DNA from: Candidatus Hydrogenedentota bacterium
GTDB taxonomy: Bacteria; Hydrogenedentota; Hydrogenedentia; Hydrogenedentiales; GCA-2746185
Direction of reading: 5' to 3'
Assembly: GCA_012965445.1 (NCBI GenBank)
Contig: DTSJ01000315.1
Location: forward strand, 1,260-9,515
DNA: 8,256 nucleotides
The notes under the pieces were generated by a model, which searched no databases, was not told the DNA's origin, and was given only the letters and a program-made list of their open reading frames with translations. Made by a program: the position numbers and the translations under genes. Shown in pieces: positions 1 through 6,602 of the stretch; positions within the stretch are counted from its first letter, which is position 1; every line of letters begins with the position of its first letter.

Positions 1-960
1 GCGGATTTGATCGATTGGAATTGTGTAGCGGTAGGACCTGGGTATTTACCGACATCTTATACAGCGCGACAAGATCAGGCGGGATTTTCGGGGGACGCTA
101 TCGAGTTGGTGGAAGATGTAGGCATGGAGTACGCCAATACTATTCGAGTGACGATTGAATTATTGGACAGCGATGCCGAGTTGACAGGTTTGCAGTTGTT
201 AACGGATACGGTTGTTTTGAAACTTGATGGTGTCGATACTGGATTGAATTCGATTTATGGTATTGGTGAGATGATATTTCTTGGGGTTCCTTCAGGGTTA
301 ATCGACATTTCGGCTCTAGACACGGCTGAGTACGATTTTGGTACTAACTCGGTATTGGTGAGCGGTGGAGTATCAGCGGATATAGTTCTTTTCGCTCGTC
401 TGAAGAATTCGCCACTCCTCAGACCGGTCGTGTTGCCCGGAATGATAGTGGGAACAGTTGAGGATTCGACGACTGTAGTGCCGACACCTCTGCCCTATGC
501 TCATATAGTGTATAAACCGTTAGATTCGGATATTACTACTTATCAGACGGCGAGCTCAGAAGGGGTGTATTTTTTCCCAAATATTGTGCCGGGAATGGGC
601 AACGTGGAGGCGTTTTCGGAGGAGGGGGGGATCAGGGGGACGATGAAACCTGTGCTGGTTCTAACAGGACCCCCAGCGTTCGGCGAGGATGAGGGGGAGG
701 ATACTTATTTGACTGTAAAGCTGGGCGGGCAGCCCCCACTGCTGGTCTGGATTGATTTCGCGGGCGCAGGGAATGGGGACGGTACCTTCGGATCGCCATT
801 TAATTTGTTGTCAGAGGGGGTTAATGAGGTGGCGGAGGCCGGTAATGTGAATATCAAAGGGGATACTGGAAGCAGTAATGCGCCAGGAGCGCGTCTTCTG
901 GATAAGGCCATGACCATTAACGGGATTAATGGTGTGGTTACGATTGGTGGTTCGCCTTAA
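1..960 (+). CDS. 3' part of a large surface or secreted beta-rich protein with a carboxypeptidase-regulatory-like domain (5' end outside window)
   Basis: The frame is open from base 1 and ends at TAA 958-960. The TTG at base 7 is in frame but is probably internal, so the gene most likely begins upstream. Seen in the translation: an acidic beta-rich segment over bases 1-420, reminiscent of cohesin-like or adhesin domains. About bases 430-640 fit the carboxypeptidase-regulatory-like fold (GTVEDSTT, then PLPYAHIVY, then EGVYFFPNIVPG), which is the usual 'G-V-D, P-A-V, G-Y-F, PG' spacing. A Pro/Gly/Glu linker follows. The last 70 residues (VWIDFAGAGNGDGTFGSPF, then AMTINGINGVVTIGG) look like the opening coils of a pectate-lyase-type right-handed beta-helix that stops after one or two turns. 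I recall such a stub as a recurrent natural C-terminus of large exported proteins, so I do not call truncation. No enzymatic motif is visible. Third codon positions look G/T-rich compared with the C/A-richer genes downstream. The exact role is unknown; binding or cell-surface display is an inference. Confidence 0.75.
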   Translation, partial: ADLIDWNCVAVGPGYLPTSYTARQDQAGFSGDAIELVEDVGMEYANTIRVTIELLDSDAELTGLQLLTDTVVLKLDGVDTGLNSIYGIGEMIFLGVPSGLIDISALDTAEYDFGTNSVLVSGGVSADIVLFARLKNSPLLRPVVLPGMIVGTVEDSTTVVPTPLPYAHIVYKPLDSDITTYQTASSEGVYFFPNIVPGMGNVEAFSEEGGIRGTMKPVLVLTGPPAFGEDEGEDTYLTVKLGGQPPLLVWIDFAGAGNGDGTFGSPFNLLSEGVNEVAEAGNVNIKGDTGSSNAPGARLLDKAMTINGINGVVTIGGSP

Positions 961-987
961 GCGGTTGGCGGATGCTGATGGGGGTGT

Positions 988-1179
988 AAGCTTCCCTGTT
1001 TCATACGCATCATCCGGTGTGGCACGCACCCCGAACACGTAAGCATCAAAAGACCACCCCGTATGAATATGAAGCTCGCCAAACAAAGGCTTCCGATCCG
1101 ACCCATCTTGTGCAAAACCAGCAGTAGATAAACCCACACTGAACAAACAAGCCGAAGCAGCTCTCGAATTAACAAACAT
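988..1179 (-). pseudogene. 5' remnant of a DUF3604 (PHP/amidohydrolase-like) exported protein
   Basis: On the minus strand an ATG at 1179-1177 is preceded by a good ribosome binding site (AGGGAG, 9 nt spacer). It opens a signal peptide (MFVNSRAASACLFSVGLSTA, then GFAQDG), followed by KPLFGELHIHTGWSFDAYVF and GVRATPDDAYETGKL. This is the N-terminal signature of DUF3604 proteins (F-G-[DE]-x-H-x-H-T-x-x-S-x-D-A, then TPDDAY) and includes the first HxH metal-ligand pair at residues 37 and 39. Family resemblance stops near base 988. The frame runs on in unrelated residues to a stop near 811, inside the opposite-strand end of the upstream gene. Family members are usually around 600 residues or more, so only about a tenth remains. 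The intact start signals suggest a recent truncation by deletion or rearrangement and not an artefact of reading frame. A short product could still be made but would lack nearly all of the catalytic domain. Confidence 0.8.
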
Positions 1180-1469
1180 CGCATGAATCTCCCTGGTATG
1201 ACCTATAGATCATCCAGAATCTTAAACGTATACACTATAACGATTGTTTGTTCCGAAAACTCGTACTTGTTGAAACGTAATGACTTAGGTAGGCATCAGT
1301 TGGTATCCACATATCCACAGCCGTCAACAAAAGAACTCGAAGCAAAAAAGAAAAGTGCTGCCATAATGTCTATTTCGGTTCCCTGAACCCATACCGCTAC
1401 TACGGAAGCAAAGGAAGTCCGATCGACCCGATTGACCCACGACGGGGATCTGGCCCCATAGATTTAGCG

Positions 1470-1537
1470 CGATCTAATATTTGCGAGGCACACGCATGAA
1501 TGTTACACGATCTACTAAATGCGAGGCAGAGTGTATG
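1470..1537. repeat. Two imperfect direct copies of a 29-30 bp unit
   Basis: Copy 1 spans 1470-1498 and copy 2 spans 1508-1537. Both begin CGATCTA, share the core TGCGAGGCA and end in a purine/pyrimidine-matched ...ATG. They differ by small indels and several substitutions, with a period of about 38 bp. The function is unknown; this could be a decayed tandem duplication or a protein-binding pair. Confidence 0.45.
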
Positions 1538-1738
1538 CGACAATGCATTGCTCGTATACATTGAGTCAAATCTTGGAGCGATTCTCGAAACAAGCGCACT
1601 GTAATTCCGACGGCTTTCGCTACATTGTTCACGTTGTCATATGACTTCACCATCTGTTTCATGTTTTCAAGTTACACCCGTGGCAAGGCGTGTTATGCCT
1701 TCTTGGCTCGCATTGCTACTTGTGAGTTCTCCTGCGAG

Positions 1739-1762
1739 CTTCCGAGACTTCTTCCGAGACTT
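1739..1762. repeat. Exact 12-bp tandem duplication
   Basis: The 12-mer CTTCCGAGACTT occurs twice head to tail at 1739-1750 and 1751-1762, about 100 bp upstream of the amidohydrolase start codon. Its position would allow a paired regulator site, but simple slippage duplication explains it equally well. Confidence 0.5.
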
Positions 1763-1858
1763 ACTGAAATCCGAGGTTTCGTCTATTGAATAACAGAACA
1801 CGATGAACTAAGCTTAATCCAATTGCAACTAAATCGGAACTACTAAAGGTTCAACAAA

Positions 1859-3676
1859 ATGCTCAAGCTGAATATATCCTCGTTTCCATCACTGTTCTTA
1901 CTCCTGCTTTCATTAGTGACTCGATCCATACATTATCGAATGTCTGTGTGCCTATTTTGCTTCGTCTCGATGCTCTATTGCGATCCGGCAAAAGCTTCTG
2001 AACGTGTGGTATTTGAAGCTAAGAAGATAATTACGATGGATCCGTCGTTCCCCGATGCGCGATTCGTCGCTGTCGAGGATGGACGTATTCTCGGCGTCGG
2101 AAATTCTCTGGACGAGTTATCCGTATGGCTTGATGGGTACGAACATCGCGTGGACACACTGTTTCGCGACAAAGTGCTGATGCCCGGCCTGATTGATCCA
2201 CATTTGCACCCGCTGCTGGGGGCTGTTCTCCTCCCCACGGAGTTCATCACGCCTGAAGATTGGGTACTTCCAACGGGCCCTGTTGAGGGCGTTCGTACAT
2301 TAGAGGCCTATCGATCACGGCTTGTTGAACGCATTGCGGCGGCTCCAAAAGACAAACCGTTTATTACCTGGGGGTACCACGAATTGTGGCATGGCGAGCT
2401 GGATCGCGATGCGCTGGACGAGATCGATTCCGAACGCATTGTCATTGTGTGGCAGCGATCCTTTCACGAGATCATTGTTAATTCGGCAGCGATGGCGTTT
2501 CTCGGCTTCGATACGGAGGAGGAGTTAGCAAAAGCTCTTGATACACCCGGCGTAGATCCGCTTCATGCAGATTTCACAGCAGGACGCTTTTCAGAGACCG
2601 CACTGGCGATCGCGCTACCTCGTCTTCAGTCAACCATTCTGGCGCCCAGCCATCTGAACAAAGGCATGAACATGCTGAAGCAAATGCTGCGATCAAATGG
2701 CGTTACAACCATCGCGGACATGGCAACAGGTATTTTCGCGCCGTATCAGATCGAAGCGGGACTCATTCGCCAGACCTTCGAACGCGACGACTCTCCGGTG
2801 CGTGTGCTGCTCGTGCCGAATGTGAAACCTATGATCGCGAGTATGGGATCCGCTGAAGGGGTTGCCGAGTTCCTTTACGAAGAGCAGGCGAAGCAGCAGG
2901 GCCACAGAGTTTTCCTGAATAATCGAATCAAACTTCTCGCCGATGGAGCGTTTTTCGCCCAGTACATGAGATTAAATCCACCCGGTTATAGTGACGGGCA
3001 TGAAGGCAAATGGCTGACTGAACCTGATGAGCTGGAAGAACTCGCCCGTGTATTCTGGAATGCAGGTTTCGAAATCCATTGCCACGTGAACGGCGACGAA
3101 GGGTTGGATGTAGTACTGAACACACTTGAGACTCTCCAGCGTGAAACCCCAAGGCGGGGTCATCGTTTTACGCTGGAGCACTTAGGGTATTCAACCAGTA
3201 CTCAGGCCCGTCGAATAGAAGCGCTGGGTGCGCTTGTGTCCGCTCAGCCAAACTATATTTACGTGCTCAGCGACAAATATGCAAAGCACGGCATGGGTTA
3301 CGACCGTGCGTCACGGATGGTTCTGCTCGGCACACTCGAACGCCAGGATACCGTTGTCGCGCTGCACTCGGATTTAACGATGGCACCGGCGGCACCGCTC
3401 TTTCTGGCGTGGATTGCCGCAAACCGCATCAATATGGAAGGTGACGTCATGGCGCCTTCGGAAAAACTTTCGCTCGACGCAGCGATTCGCGCGATAACCA
3501 TTGACGCGGCCTACGTCATCGGACTTGAACACGAAGTCGGTTCAATCGTTTCCGGAAAGCGGGCCGATTTCGCCGTGCTTGAAGAGGATCCCTACGAAGT
3601 CGGTGCCATCGGGCTCAAAGACATTCCAGTTTGGGGCGTCGTTTTCGAAGGAGAGGCGTATCCCGGAGGTCAGTAG
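1859..3676 (+). CDS. Exported amidohydrolase, amidohydrolase-3 / YtcJ-like family
   Basis: Predicted metal-dependent hydrolase of the amidohydrolase superfamily (TIM-barrel) acting on C-N bonds; the substrate is unknown. The 605 residues include an N-terminal extension with two hydrophobic segments (about residues 9-20 and 29-41) ahead of KASERVV, consistent with a signal peptide or anchor. Superfamily landmarks in order: a beta-sandwich start (residues 49-110, ARFVAVEDGRILGVG), the metal-binding HLH at 115-117 in LMPGLIDPHLHP, WGYHELWHGELDR (171-183), IKLLADGAFF (357-366) with the lysine position, HCHVNGDEGLD (407-417, two His), TLEHLGYS (438-445), SDLTMAP (504-510) with the catalytic-Asp position, and the closing TIDAAYVIGLEHEVGSIVSG with KRADFAVLEEDP. 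Length is normal for the group. ATG 1859 has AAAGG 9 nt upstream. The in-frame ATG at 1940 would give a shorter signal peptide but has no ribosome binding site, so I chose 1859. It converges on the decayed amidohydrolase with a 16-bp gap. No key residue appears missing. Confidence 0.9.
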   Translation: MLKLNISSFPSLFLLLLSLVTRSIHYRMSVCLFCFVSMLYCDPAKASERVVFEAKKIITMDPSFPDARFVAVEDGRILGVGNSLDELSVWLDGYEHRVDTLFRDKVLMPGLIDPHLHPLLGAVLLPTEFITPEDWVLPTGPVEGVRTLEAYRSRLVERIAAAPKDKPFITWGYHELWHGELDRDALDEIDSERIVIVWQRSFHEIIVNSAAMAFLGFDTEEELAKALDTPGVDPLHADFTAGRFSETALAIALPRLQSTILAPSHLNKGMNMLKQMLRSNGVTTIADMATGIFAPYQIEAGLIRQTFERDDSPVRVLLVPNVKPMIASMGSAEGVAEFLYEEQAKQQGHRVFLNNRIKLLADGAFFAQYMRLNPPGYSDGHEGKWLTEPDELEELARVFWNAGFEIHCHVNGDEGLDVVLNTLETLQRETPRRGHRFTLEHLGYSTSTQARRIEALGALVSAQPNYIYVLSDKYAKHGMGYDRASRMVLLGTLERQDTVVALHSDLTMAPAAPLFLAWIAANRINMEGDVMAPSEKLSLDAAIRAITIDAAYVIGLEHEVGSIVSGKRADFAVLEEDPYEVGAIGLKDIPVWGVVFEGEAYPGGQ

Positions 3677-3692
3677 CGAGGATTTTTTCTTG

Positions 3693-4581
3693 TTAATCGT
3701 TCTTGTATATTCTCCCGTTTTTCATCACGAACAGTACATCTTGAAGCAAACCGACATCTTCTAAAGGATTCCCCTTTACCGCATCAATGTCCGCCAGTTT
3801 ATCGACTTCTATGGTTCCCCTATCGTCTACCCCCAGAAGGTCTGCAGCATTAACGGTTGCAGTTCTTATCGCTTCTGCGGGACTCATGCCATACTCGACA
3901 AGATCGGGAAATCCACTAGCATTCTGGCCATGCGGAAACATTCCAGCATCGGTTCCTGCTTGTTGTCTGCTATCCCCACTCCGGGAAGCGATTCGACCGG
4001 AGGAAAAAAATGGAATAGTCTGCGGGGCCTGAGACATTGATACCGTGCCCTGCCGGAATTATTCGGGGGATGGAAACTCCGTCTGCTTCGCTGTACTTGC
4101 TTAACGTGACATCAACGAAATACCATGAATCCAGATCTCGTACCGTGGTAAATCCAGCCATCAGAGTCTTATATCCATTCTAAATGGCAGCGAAGAGGAA
4201 GTCCGATTCACTGTTATTTCGAGCCAGCTGAACCAGTTCCGTAGCGTCACCGGTTTCTATCATCAGGTGCCTATGTACATCGATTAGTCCGGGCAGATGC
4301 GTCGCCTCGCCCAAGTCAACCACAGTTGAGTCTTCAGGAAGAACGGGAGGATTTATCGCAACGATTATCCCCCGATCAATAACGAGGATCGCCGGCCGAA
4401 CGAGACGGCCTTCTCGGGCATCAACATAGCTCCCGGCTTTCAAAACAATGGGGTGCGATTGGTCGCTCTTCGTCTCGACATCGATCTGGGCCAAGGCGCA
4501 ATGTGAAAACACGACGAGAACACCAAACAGAATCGTATTGGCAACATTTACCCCATCGAATACAAATGAGTACTTCTTCAT
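3693..4581 (-). pseudogene. Decayed exported imidazolonepropionase-like amidohydrolase (amidohydrolase-1 group)
   Basis: The start is set at ATG 4581-4579, with AAAGGAA about 8-9 nt upstream, followed by a signal peptide (MKKYSFVFDGVNVANTILFG, ending near HCALAQ). Then come VDAREGRLVRPAILVIDRG and HLPGLIDVHRHLM with HxH at residues 103/105, all typical of Xaa-Pro dipeptidase or imidazolonepropionase-like amidohydrolases. An in-frame TAG at 4180-4182 interrupts it. Homology resumes in the same frame (MAGFTTVRDLDSW, then IPRIIPAGHGINVSGPADYS) and breaks near 4020. The C-terminus lies in another frame (AGTDAGMFPHGQNASGF, then GMSPAEAIRTATVNAADLLG, then ADIDAVKGNPLEDVGL), ending at TAA 3695-3693. 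About 296 codons span the remnant against roughly 430 in the family, so about 130-150 residues between the GHGI and TDAG motifs are gone, including the later His ligands. Nonsense mutation, frameshift and deletion together make function very unlikely. It is divergent from the M28-like gene and convergent with the intact amidohydrolase. Confidence 0.9.
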
Positions 4582-4778
4582 CAGTAGCAATTCCTTTCTG
4601 AAATCCATGTACCGAATTGGCAGGATCAGCACGTTCCCCTGTCCGTCATTTATTGCATACAGGGTCTCGTTTTTGCAAGCATTGACGCTTGGGAATCAGG
4701 AACGGTTTACGGGTTACCGGTAAGTCCGAATCCAGAGTCAACTTCCGCTGGAAGGCCATACCACAAGGAAACGAGACC
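4582..4778. promoter_or_regulatory. Divergent intergenic region with a 10-bp perfect palindrome
   Basis: This 197-bp gap separates the start codons of the decayed minus-strand amidohydrolase and the plus-strand M28-like gene, so it should hold the promoters of both. A perfect palindrome TTACCGGTAA lies at 4714-4723 and could be an operator half-turn site. I see no convincing -35/-10 pair. The functional assignment rests on position only. Confidence 0.3.
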
Positions 4779-6263
4779 ATGACAAAACGACGGATCCGAA
4801 ATGTTCGGCGCGCTGCAACCCTGGTTATCATCGTTGTGCAGGCCGGAATTGGTTCTGTATTCGCCCAGGGAATCGAGCGATCCAAGCCCCACGTTCCAAG
4901 CAATGACGAGATGTTCGGCTGGGTGGAAGAGATTGTTGAAATCACCGAAGGCTACCCTGAATTCCGCAGGATGGGAACCGACGGCGATCATGCCGTTCGC
5001 GCGTATATTGTGGGCCGCCTAAAATCCTTCGGCATTGCCGATGTCGAAGAACAACAGTATGAACTTGAATACCGCCATTATGAAAAATGGGCTCTTGATG
5101 TAAAGGGCACATCCATCTCCGCTTACTTCATGCGCGGCGCAGGATTCACCCCACGACCCGGCGTCACGGGAGAATTGGTATTTGTCGGGGAGAATATTCC
5201 AAAGGACGCAGACTTTACTGGAAAAATTGTCGTCTTTGAGGTGCGCGGTCAAAGCGTACCCGGAGCCGCAGCACCGCTCATCTCAGACTTTACCTATGAC
5301 CCGAATGGAACCCTCGCAGCAGGTACTTTCGGTGGAAAAGCAGGTCCAATTCCATCAAATTTCCCAGTCAGTTACTATCAGGCAGCGGACCAGGGTGCGA
5401 CGGCGATGATCGCCATCCTCAAGGACTACGACACCGGCACCAATAAATTCTATCCAGATCCCTCAGCCATGGTGCAGACACGAATTCCCGGCCTGTACCT
5501 CGGAAAATATGACGGCGAAGCCTTGCTCGCTCAGATGGAAAAGTCGAAGACTGCGATTCGAGCCAGCGTCATCATACACGGCGAGATCAGGAATTCGATC
5601 TCCGCGAATATCGTCGCCACCCTGCCAGGTCAAAAAAGAGATGCGATCATTGTCAATACCCATCACGACGCCGGATTCGCCGGCGCCGTACAGGACGGCT
5701 CAGGCATAAGCTCCGTATTGGGTCTCGCCAAATACTTTTCCAAAATTCCTTCGAACTTCCGACAAAAAGAACTCGTGTTTGTATTTGATGGAAGCCATTA
5801 TGACTGGAATTATCCTATGGGCGCGAATATTTTTGCCGACCGAAATCCGGAAGTGATGAAAAACACCGTTCTAGCCATAGGCATAGAACATATCGCCAAA
5901 AAGTTCGAAGCGGGTAAAGATGGGTACCGCGATACCGGCGAAATCGAACCCCGGATTCTATTCACCCCACCGAATCAGTTACTCTACAACGCAACAACGC
6001 GGGCCATCAAGCAACACAACCTGCACGATACGATCATCCCGCGCAAAGGCGCCCTCACCATGTTCGGCGAAACACAGAGTTACTACCTCAAAGGAATTCC
6101 GAGTTATTCCCTTATCTCAGGACCGGAGTACCTCTTCCTCGGCGACGACACCATTGATAAAGTGGCCAGAGACCAATTTGAACCCGTAGTGAAAACATTC
6201 ATTTCTATTATCGACGCTGCAATGTATCTCCCAGGTCCTTGGCTTAAGATGGTTGATCGTTAG
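4779..6263 (+). CDS. Exported M28-like peptidase with PA-type insert and atypical metal site
   Basis: Resembles family M28 (zinc aminopeptidase/carboxypeptidase) proteins; it may act on peptides outside the cytoplasm or be a non-catalytic relative. ATG 4779 has AAGGAA 8 nt upstream and opens a signal peptide (MTKRRIRNVRRAATLVIIVV, ending in SVFAQ-G); a TTG 90 bp upstream is in frame but less likely. The product has 494 residues. About residues 129-240 form a protease-associated-like insert (GVTGELVFVGENIP, DFTGKIVVFEVRG, AADQGATAMIAI). The M28 core begins at SANIVATLPGQKRDAIIVNT (275-294), then HHDAGFAGAVQDGSGISSVL (295-314). The canonical Glu-Glu segment is replaced by VFVFDGSHYDWNYPMGA (333-349), the 'N-x-D' strand by AIGIEHIAKKF (366-376), and the final 'HT..Dt' by GPEYLFLGDDTIDKV (448-462). 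Thus His295, Asp297 and Asp306 are visible but the catalytic Glu pair and the last His are not. I recall a divergent M28-like group with similar HHD and 'DGSG' patterns, so this is a family feature and not decay. The frame is intact. Confidence 0.8.
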   Translation: MTKRRIRNVRRAATLVIIVVQAGIGSVFAQGIERSKPHVPSNDEMFGWVEEIVEITEGYPEFRRMGTDGDHAVRAYIVGRLKSFGIADVEEQQYELEYRHYEKWALDVKGTSISAYFMRGAGFTPRPGVTGELVFVGENIPKDADFTGKIVVFEVRGQSVPGAAAPLISDFTYDPNGTLAAGTFGGKAGPIPSNFPVSYYQAADQGATAMIAILKDYDTGTNKFYPDPSAMVQTRIPGLYLGKYDGEALLAQMEKSKTAIRASVIIHGEIRNSISANIVATLPGQKRDAIIVNTHHDAGFAGAVQDGSGISSVLGLAKYFSKIPSNFRQKELVFVFDGSHYDWNYPMGANIFADRNPEVMKNTVLAIGIEHIAKKFEAGKDGYRDTGEIEPRILFTPPNQLLYNATTRAIKQHNLHDTIIPRKGALTMFGETQSYYLKGIPSYSLISGPEYLFLGDDTIDKVARDQFEPVVKTFISIIDAAMYLPGPWLKMVDR

Positions 6264-6602
6264 GTTCCATAAATCCTCGGATGGACCGTCCACTATGGAT
6301 GGAGCATTACAAGTTTTTTGGCCCTACGGGCACTAGCAATTAGAACCCACTGTAAGCTTCCCTTGAAGCGGCACAGGACATAAGTAGGGAATTCTGGCGC
6401 GACAAATTGTCGGACTTAACAACACTCGGATCTGGTTTGCAATTGACATATGTTCGTGCTATTTTATGCATATACATGCCTTTCTACAGATCGCATCCAT
6501 TGCGGCGCCAGAAGTCTAGCTTATCGTCTCACGTTACGAGTAAAAGGCTTATTAGGGATGAATGTGTTTCGAAAATAGACAAAACATGGGAAATGATACA
6601 AG
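6264..6602. other. Intergenic stretch between M28-like gene and cytochrome gene
   Basis: No gene is supported here; a plus frame at 6407-6676 overlaps the cytochrome start out of frame and has no recognisable features. Just after the M28-like stop, TCCATA (6266-6271) and TATGGA (6294-6299) form an inverted repeat enclosing TGGAC-C-GTCCA (6282-6292), followed 14 bp later by a run of six T (6314-6319). This may be a weak terminator, but the T-run is too far from the stem for a classical one. Confidence 0.45.
6443..6470 (+). promoter_or_regulatory. Possible sigma-70-type promoter for the cytochrome gene
   Basis: A perfect TTGACA at 6443-6448 is followed after 16 bp by TATGCA (6465-6470), within an AT-rich tract. 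The -10 element matches only three consensus positions. It lies about 130 bp upstream of the cytochrome ATG. Confidence 0.3.

Larger units (their letters stand above)
1190..1858. other. 670-bp stretch without a convincing gene
   Basis: I find no gene that I can support here. Short open frames on both strands (for example 1183-1386 plus, 1474-1662 minus, and about 1293-1499 plus, which reads PYRYYGSKGSPIDPIDPRRG) lack good ribosome binding sites or recognisable homology. The stretch does contain two imperfect copies of a 29-30 bp unit and one exact 12-bp tandem duplication, listed separately. It must also carry the upstream signals of the amidohydrolase gene at 1859. A weak pair, TTGAAT (1786-1791) and TAAGCT (1809-1814) with 17-bp spacing, is the only candidate I noticed. 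It may be decayed coding sequence related to the neighbouring gene remnants. Confidence 0.5.

Noticed and set aside
1183..1386. Plus-strand 67-codon frame
   Set aside because: No family resemblance and low-complexity Lys/Ser composition. It begins inside the start region of the DUF3604 remnant.
1293..1499. Plus-strand open stretch reading NPYRYYGSKGSPIDPIDPRR near its end
   Set aside because: The composition looks protein-like, but there is no start codon with a ribosome binding site and I cannot match it to a family. It may be a decayed fragment.
1474..1662. Minus-strand 62-codon frame beginning MKQMVKSYDNVNNVAKAVGI
   Set aside because: No ribosome binding site precedes the ATG, there is no recognisable domain, and the frame runs through the imperfect repeat pair.
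4180..4182. Possible recoding of TAG (for example pyrrolysine or readthrough) in the amidohydrolase
   Set aside because: TAG is the normal terminator of the two intact hydrolases in this window, and the same gene also carries a frameshift and a deletion, so decay is the simpler explanation.
6314..6331. T-run followed by GCCC-TAC-GGGC hairpin as a terminator
   Set aside because: The T-run precedes the hairpin on the plus strand, and on the minus strand the hairpin is followed by A residues, so neither strand gives a rho-independent terminator.
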